Positions 6,430 to 10,364 of a DNA stretch of 10,364 nt are shown one piece after another. A program made the position numbers and the translations under genes. This DNA comes from an uncultured archaeon (GTDB taxonomy: Archaea > Halobacteriota > Methanosarcinia > Methanotrichales > Methanotrichaceae): positions 1 to 10,364 of the forward strand of contig CABMDX010000106.1 in the NCBI GenBank assembly GCA_902385025.1, in the 5' to 3' direction. How positions within the stretch are numbered: position 1 is the first letter of the stretch; each line of letters opens with the position of its first letter. The notes below the pieces were generated by a model. It made no database searches. It was not told the origin of the DNA and saw nothing but the letters and a program-made list of their open reading frames with translations.

Positions 6430-7131
6430 ATGAAGAGGTTAGCAATCATATTCGGCATCATATTATTTGCAGCCTTAATGGCAAATGTTGAATGTGCAAA
6501 TCCATTCGTGACCGTTGTTGGCGAGGGAACTGTGACTGTCCCTGCTGACTCTATTACCATATCTGTGTCGGTAAAAAGCCGGGACAACAATATGACCCAG
6601 GCCCAGGATGAAGTTCAAAAGAATATGGATAAGGTAGTGGACGCGCTTAAGTCTGCGGGCATCAAGGACGAAGAGATCCTGCCTGGCCAGTCAAGTGGTA
6701 TCAGCTCATTTCATTCCAGCAGCAAGGTCTGCAGAACAATAAACAACACCACCTTATGCGAGATCAACACAGAGCAGATCTCATCACTCGAGAAATCGGC
6801 AATCGTCAGGCTCAATACAAATGATCTATCCAGAATCGATCGTGTGGTGAATGTGGCAGAGTCCGCAGGAGCAAAAGCGTATGTGGCCGGATACAGCCTG
6901 AGCGATGCCAAAGTGGCTGTGGCCGATGCCCGCCAGAAGGCTGTGGCCAATGCCAAAGATAACGCAAAGGGCATGGCTGAAGCTGCAGGGGTTCGCCTGG
7001 GAAAAGTGGTAGGAATCTCGGATTATGCCTATCCGGATATCGGACCTGCTGATTCGTATAGCGGGTTTGGAAAGGAAGGAATGGTGCAGGTTACATCATA
7101 CGTAGTAGTAACCTACGAGATTGTGATTTAA
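6430..7131 (+). CDS. Secreted SIMPL (DUF541) domain protein
   Basis: A 233-residue exported protein. A signal sequence (MKRLAIIFGIILFAALMANVEC, residues 1-22) is followed by the SIMPL domain over the rest. Characteristic segments are GEGTVTVPADSITISVSV (31-48), the helical stretch ending DALKSAGIKDEEI (71-83), and DARQKAVANAKDNAKGMAEA (166-185) followed by GVRLGKVVGISD (187-198). Two cysteines (101 and 110) in a central loop could form a disulfide outside the cell. SIMPL proteins in bacteria are linked to oxidative-stress defence or envelope assembly, but archaeal members have no established role. The ATG at 6430 was chosen over the ATG at 6313 because it begins a clean signal peptide after a G-rich SD (6419-6423) and lies downstream of the TATA box at 6390. 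A paralogue begins at 9918. Confidence 0.88.
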   Translation: MKRLAIIFGIILFAALMANVECANPFVTVVGEGTVTVPADSITISVSVKSRDNNMTQAQDEVQKNMDKVVDALKSAGIKDEEILPGQSSGISSFHSSSKVCRTINNTTLCEINTEQISSLEKSAIVRLNTNDLSRIDRVVNVAESAGAKAYVAGYSLSDAKVAVADARQKAVANAKDNAKGMAEAAGVRLGKVVGISDYAYPDIGPADSYSGFGKEGMVQVTSYVVVTYEIVI

Positions 7132-7166
7132 GGCCGAGAGGCCTCGATTTATACTTTTTCTTTTAT
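7131..7166 (+). terminator. Terminator of the SIMPL gene
   Basis: AGGCC (7131-7135) and GGCCT (7140-7144) form a short stem with a GAGA tetraloop, overlapping the stop codon by one base. A T-rich run (7148-7166, including TTTTTCTTTT) follows. Stem plus T tract makes a convincing end for the plus-strand message. Confidence 0.65.
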
Positions 7167-7218
7167 CGGTTTCATCAAAGGGAGGCCTGGGTTTCCATGA
7201 AAGCGCTTTGAATTAAAT

Positions 7219-7270
7219 GGCTGCGCCTTGCATGCCCAGCAGCTCTGCGGCGTGAATATGAGGCGCAGCC
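7219..7270. repeat. Perfect 10-bp inverted repeat between convergent genes
   Basis: GGCTGCGCCT (7219-7228) and AGGCGCAGCC (7261-7270) are perfect complements separated by 32 bases. The pair lies between the SIMPL stop (7131) and the DUF4157 gene stop (7319), about 50 bases past the latter. It could fold in the 3' end of either message. The arm sequence closely resembles the hairpin at 3629-3659, differing by a two-base insertion per arm. Confidence 0.5.
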
Positions 7271-7318
7271 GTTTGATTCTCATGAAGACCTTTTTGCCTT
7301 GTATCTCGCCCCTTATTT

Positions 7319-8815
7319 CTAGCCTCCAATCGGAACCGGCCGCGGGTAAGGATCCACATTTCCTGGATAGGGACTCGATGGCACGCCAGATGGCGGCGCC
7401 TGCTTGAACGTATTGATCGCCTGCAACTGACTATCCAGAGCATCAAATAGATCTTCAAGCACTTTTGTGAGTTCATCGGTTATATCAAAATCATTGGTCT
7501 TCATTTTCGCTCTTGTCTGGGTCAAGGAATTAAATAGCCCCTGCCCCTGGGCAGCCGCCTGGAATTGCTCTTGAATGGACCTGGCATAGCGCCTCGCCAA
7601 CACAGAGTTCTCAATATCCTTTTTGAAGGCCCGATTTGCTTCCTTGTTTGTGAAGTACTCATTAATCAAAAAGCGATAGCGCTTCTCGTCATTGCTCATT
7701 TCGAGTGCGGGTGGCAAAGAGAGGTTTGCTGGATCGAATACGTACATCTTGTACCACGTGCGCAGATTGATGATCTTTTCGAACACTGCATCTCTCTTTA
7801 GCGTGGTCCCGGTCACAGCAAGCAAAGACGGATCGCTTGCCATATCCATAACTTTGGAGAAATTCTGGTACGTCTCTGACTGCTGATCCTCGGGCAGATT
7901 TTGATCGATCAAGAGTTGGACATGGATCAACTCGTGGTACAGCGTCATCACTGCATCGGGAATTTGTTGGGCAAGTTCTACTCGAATCTTGTAGTTGACA
8001 GCCTGGGCAGTGCGGCTGGCAACTTCAAGCTCCGTCCTTCCTGCTTCTGGGGCTGTGATAGAGGGTCCGCCAGGATTGATTTTAATCGCCAGCTCGAATA
8101 TATGTTGGACGCCATCAACAACCGCACGCTTGATGACAACACTCTGTCCATTGGCGACCTGTTGCGGAATTGCATCGACAATAGCATTGATATCCCTATT
8201 GCCGAGGGCTTTGAGTTTATCCCTTGGCAGGCTGAGAATCAATCTTTGTTGTCGATAGATTCCGGGCGCATTTGTTACAGATGTTAATTTTGGCATCCGC
8301 CCCCGCATCACCTGAGATGCCGCAGCGTCCGCTGCCAGCTCCTCGGCATCCGTTGTTTGAGATATCCTAGGCTGATTTGCGCTCCCGATAATTTGGACGC
8401 TCTGGATGGTGTGCGCAAGCTCATGAGCAAGCAGCCGCTTTCCGGTGTCCATTTGCGGAGCATACTCTCCATTATCAAACACCATGTGATGTCCAAAGGT
8501 ATAAGCCCGCGCATTCAAAGCCTGCGCCGATTCCCCTGATCGTGCATCGCTATGCACTCGCACTTTGCCAAAGTCGTGCCCGAAGCGCGGCTCCATGAAA
8601 GCCCTCGTGCTCGCATCAAGCGGTCTCCCGGATGAATGCAGCACCTCATTCACTATTGGCGGGATAATGCCAGGAGCAGCCCCAATAGATGCTCGCTGAA
8701 GATTATTGTCTTTCTTTCGGCATTCGTTGCAATTGCGCTGCAGAATTCCGTTCGCTTTAGCTCTATGGAGCTTTTCGGTTGCTTTTTGAACTTGAGCCGC
8801 CGCCATTTGACTCAT
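7319..8815 (-). CDS. eCIS-core (DUF4157) domain protein with a second HExxH zincin motif
   Basis: A 498-residue protein. An N-terminal linker carries the CxxC pair NCNEC (28-32) flanked by LQR repeats, as often seen before this domain. The eCIS-core/DUF4157 domain spans about 52-138, including GRPLDASTRAFMEPRFGHDF (63-82), VRVHSD (85-90) and the zincin-type HELAH (131-135), followed by AEELAADAAASQVM (157-170), whose Glu could be the third ligand. A middle region leads to a second motif, YHELIHVQ (293-300), with NEYFTNKEA (385-393) as a possible downstream Glu ligand. The C-terminus is Pro/Gly-rich. No signal peptide is seen. DUF4157 proteins are often linked to extracellular contractile injection systems, but also occur without them; none is visible here. 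Start: ATG 8815 with GGTGGT eight bases upstream; ATG 8806 is possible. An upstream extension to 9052 would overlap the next gene and was rejected. Confidence 0.85.
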   Translation of the reverse strand: MSQMAAAQVQKATEKLHRAKANGILQRNCNECRKKDNNLQRASIGAAPGIIPPIVNEVLHSSGRPLDASTRAFMEPRFGHDFGKVRVHSDARSGESAQALNARAYTFGHHMVFDNGEYAPQMDTGKRLLAHELAHTIQSVQIIGSANQPRISQTTDAEELAADAAASQVMRGRMPKLTSVTNAPGIYRQQRLILSLPRDKLKALGNRDINAIVDAIPQQVANGQSVVIKRAVVDGVQHIFELAIKINPGGPSITAPEAGRTELEVASRTAQAVNYKIRVELAQQIPDAVMTLYHELIHVQLLIDQNLPEDQQSETYQNFSKVMDMASDPSLLAVTGTTLKRDAVFEKIINLRTWYKMYVFDPANLSLPPALEMSNDEKRYRFLINEYFTNKEANRAFKKDIENSVLARRYARSIQEQFQAAAQGQGLFNSLTQTRAKMKTNDFDITDELTKVLEDLFDALDSQLQAINTFKQAPPSGVPSSPYPGNVDPYPRPVPIGG

Positions 8816-8900
8816 CTCTTCATACCACCCTTGCTGCCTACCATACGATCTACTGCCCCATTTTCTGGCCCGAATTATGAACGGATATCCTTTTGAACTT

Positions 8901-9695
8901 CTATGGAATGTATTTATGAAGAATCTTTTCGTAATCACTTGCTCCATTCGAGTCTTTGTTGCTCTTGACATGATCCAATGCATGCTGGAAAGACTGTACG
9001 AGGGAGTCAGGTGTTTCTCTGTTGAAAGCGTAATAGCCATCGCTCTCTGCAATTACAAAAGCTACCTTGTAGTCGCTTGCGTTTGCGCCAGATTGCCGCA
9101 GCAGCCAAGTGCCTGCCAGCTCGTTATATGCCCAGGCATCAATGCTTCCGTTCTTCAGCATCTCTATGATAGGCTTTGACGTTGTCTCAATAATCAAGTC
9201 CTCCACCTTCAAGCCGCTATTTAGAAGCCCCTGGACAGCCACATCATCTTTAATTGCCCCTATCTTATATTTTTTTAGATCCTCTGGGGCCATGATTGTG
9301 ATATTTTTATTGCTTGCCAAAAGCACGTTCTTGCCTGGTGCGATTGGTCCAACCCACTTGAAGAGCTGCTCTCTTTCAGGGAGCCGGAAAGTCGTAAAGA
9401 GGACGGTATTATTCTCCTTTAAAGCTGTCTGATATCCATCCGTCCATGGAAGGAGCTTGATGGTGCTCGTGTTCAGATCTGTTCCCATTTTTGCACAAAT
9501 CCTTTCGAGCAGATCTACAGAAATGCCCTGCAGCTTGCCACTCTCCTGGTAATTATAGGGTGGATACTGCTCAGTCATATAGGTCAGATCCTTTGCCGAA
9601 AGAGCCTGATCTGAGGCCAAGCATGAAATGGATATGGCCGACACAATAAGAAAAAACAATATAATTGAGGAATTCGACATGGAAAATCTCCTCAT
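8901..9695 (-). CDS. Extracellular solute-binding protein, family 3 type
   Basis: A 264-residue exported binding protein. A basic N-terminus and hydrophobic core (about 9-24) end at SISCLAS. Cys25 could be lipidated, but the residues before it are a poor lipobox, so simple cleavage is equally likely. The mature part has the family-3 (amino-acid type) pattern: TEQYPPYNYQESGKLQGISVD (41-61), LPWTDGYQTAL (82-92), RLPEREQLFKWVGP (104-117), a KYKIGAI segment opening the second lobe, and a late WAYNE segment. It would bind a small solute outside the membrane, usually an amino acid, and pass it to an ABC permease. No permease or ATPase gene is adjacent, so it may be an orphan receptor or work with a distant transporter. 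The ATG at 9695 has an excellent SD (AAGGAGAG, 9709-9702) and a TATA box at 9738-9745. It ends 85 bases before the DUF4157 gene on the same strand. Confidence 0.85.
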   Translation of the reverse strand: MRRFSMSNSSIILFFLIVSAISISCLASDQALSAKDLTYMTEQYPPYNYQESGKLQGISVDLLERICAKMGTDLNTSTIKLLPWTDGYQTALKENNTVLFTTFRLPEREQLFKWVGPIAPGKNVLLASNKNITIMAPEDLKKYKIGAIKDDVAVQGLLNSGLKVEDLIIETTSKPIIEMLKNGSIDAWAYNELAGTWLLRQSGANASDYKVAFVIAESDGYYAFNRETPDSLVQSFQHALDHVKSNKDSNGASDYEKILHKYIP

Positions 9696-9737
9696 AAATC
9701 GCTCTCCTTTGCAGTTATTTGTCATTATCCTCCCTTG

Positions 9738-9745
9738 TATATATA
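9738..9745 (-). promoter_or_regulatory. TATA box of the solute-binding protein gene
   Basis: TATATATA (9745-9738 on the minus strand), with the expected transcription start about 25 bases downstream near 9715. This leaves a leader of about 20 bases that just includes the SD at 9709-9702. The spacing is consistent throughout. Confidence 0.6.
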
Positions 9746-9761
9746 GAAGTCGTCTCAAAAT

Positions 9762-9784
9762 TCAAGTCCGCCTTCAAGACTTGA
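9762..9784. repeat. Inverted repeat upstream of the solute-binding protein promoter
   Basis: TCAAGTC (9762-9768) and GACTTGA (9778-9784) are perfect complements around a nine-base spacer. They lie 17 bases upstream of the TATA box at 9738-9745 in the direction of transcription, a plausible activator site. A direct copy of CTTCAAGAC (9772-9780) recurs at 9877-9885. Otherwise 9785-9917 holds no gene; it carries the upstream region of the second SIMPL gene with an AT-rich stretch at 9891-9905. Confidence 0.3.
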
Positions 9785-9917
9785 GAAATACGGCATCTGT
9801 ATCCATATCATCATAATATCGAACCTTTCAATCGTCCATCGGTGCAGCCTTGGCCGCTTCGATATCGCAGCAAAATCTTCAAGACCCAGCAAATTAATTT
9901 ATTGATCTGGGGATTTA

Positions 9918-10364
9918 ATGAATATAATTGGTGTGACAGTTCTGGCGCTGATGCTGGCTTTATTGACGCTTGCCGCCGTTCCAGCCTCTGGCGCGGAGGA
10001 TAATATGTCCAAAATGATCATGCAGGGCGAGGGCAAGGTAAGTGCTGCTCCGGATATGGCACGAATAGTCCTGGGTGTGGAGACAAGGAGCCCCAGCGCA
10101 GGGACCGCCGTTGCAGACAATTCCAAGTCCATGAACAAAGCAATAAAAGCCCTGCAGAGAGCTGGAATTGCCGAAAAGGATATTCAAACCAGTCAGTTCA
10201 GCCTTACCACGGTGACAGAGGACCTGCCCAAGGCCGAGGACGAAAAGCCAAAGGCTCAGGATTTCCTGGCGAGCAATCTTATCACAATCAGGCTGAACAA
10301 CACCACTGAGGTGGGCAAGATCCTGGACATTGCCGTCTCTGCCGGCTCAAACAGCATTCAGCAA
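9918..10364 (+). CDS. Second SIMPL (DUF541) domain protein, partial (3' end beyond window)
   Basis: The first 149 residues of a secreted SIMPL protein. A signal sequence (about 1-26, ending VPASGA) is followed by MQGEGKVSAAPDMARIVLGV (35-54), the helix SMNKAIKALQRAGIAEKDIQ (71-90) and TSQFSLTTV (91-99). Then comes a charged insertion rich in Glu, Lys and Asp (about 101-115), and the next strand LITIRLNNTTEVGKILDIAV (121-140). The order of segments is the same as in the protein at 6430-7131, but identity is low and the central loop differs: a charged insertion here, a Cys pair there. The ATG at 9918 follows CTGGGGAT, an SD with about five bases spacing. Its divergent neighbour is the solute-binding protein. 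Its role is unknown, as for other archaeal members. Confidence 0.88.
   Translation, partial: MNIIGVTVLALMLALLTLAAVPASGAEDNMSKMIMQGEGKVSAAPDMARIVLGVETRSPSAGTAVADNSKSMNKAIKALQRAGIAEKDIQTSQFSLTTVTEDLPKAEDEKPKAQDFLASNLITIRLNNTTEVGKILDIAVSAGSNSIQQ

Noticed and set aside
7319..8815. Calling a complete contractile injection system
   Set aside because: Only a DUF4157 domain is present. No sheath, tube, baseplate, spike or AAA+ gene is in the window, and the domain also occurs outside such systems.
8816..9052. N-terminal extension of the DUF4157 protein to 9052
   Set aside because: It overlaps the solute-binding gene by about 150 bases in another frame, has no homologous character, and a good SD supports ATG 8815.
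1..10364. tRNA, rRNA, CRISPR array, insertion sequence or transposase
   Set aside because: No cloverleaf, rRNA segment, regularly spaced direct repeat, transposase-like ORF or terminal inverted repeat with target duplication was recognised by eye.

Overview
The window looks like chromosomal DNA from a methanogenic archaeon, most plausibly a Methanothrix (Methanosaeta)-like member of the Methanosarcinales. This assignment is inference; no rRNA or methanogenesis marker gene is present. It rests on an archaeal-type 2-amino-3,7-dideoxy-D-threo-hept-6-ulosonate (ADH) synthase, a sodium:solute symporter preceded by the small one-helix accessory protein typical of this group, archaeal TATA-like boxes, GGAG/GGTG ribosome binding sites, and single genes separated by hairpin or T-rich ends. 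Base composition appears close to balanced.

Layout. (1) 1-1040, minus: an ArsB/NhaD/SLC13-type permease whose C-terminus is cut by the window edge, with a structured region just upstream of its start. (2) 1041-1823: a gene-poor stretch holding a TATA box, a possible 23-codon leaderless ORF, a coherent lysine-rich 45-codon ORF that lacks a normal start codon (an ATA sits at the right distance from a strong SD), a T-rich terminator and a long hairpin. (3) 1824-3613, plus: a two-gene operon of symporter accessory protein and sodium:solute symporter. (4) 3676-4449, minus: an exported protein of six 34-residue TPRs, converging on the symporter with a strong hairpin between them. (5) 4644-5441, minus: ADH synthase, the first step of the archaeal shikimate route. 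(6) 5524-6264, minus: an unnamed polytopic membrane protein with a TTG start. (7) 6430-7131, plus: a secreted SIMPL (DUF541) protein with a palindrome abutting its TATA box. (8) 7319-8815, minus: an eCIS-core (DUF4157) protein carrying a second HExxH motif. (9) 8901-9695, minus: an exported family-3 solute-binding protein without visible transporter partners. (10) 9918-10364, plus: the start of a second SIMPL protein, cut by the window edge.

How the genes relate. The only clear operon is the symporter pair. Most other genes appear to be single transcription units. Many products act at or outside the membrane: two transporters, an exported TPR protein, two SIMPL proteins, a solute-binding protein and a candidate secreted metalloprotease-like protein. 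The most unusual gene is the DUF4157 protein with two zincin-type motifs. No sheath, tube, baseplate or other contractile-injection component is visible, so a link to an injection system is only suggested by the domain.
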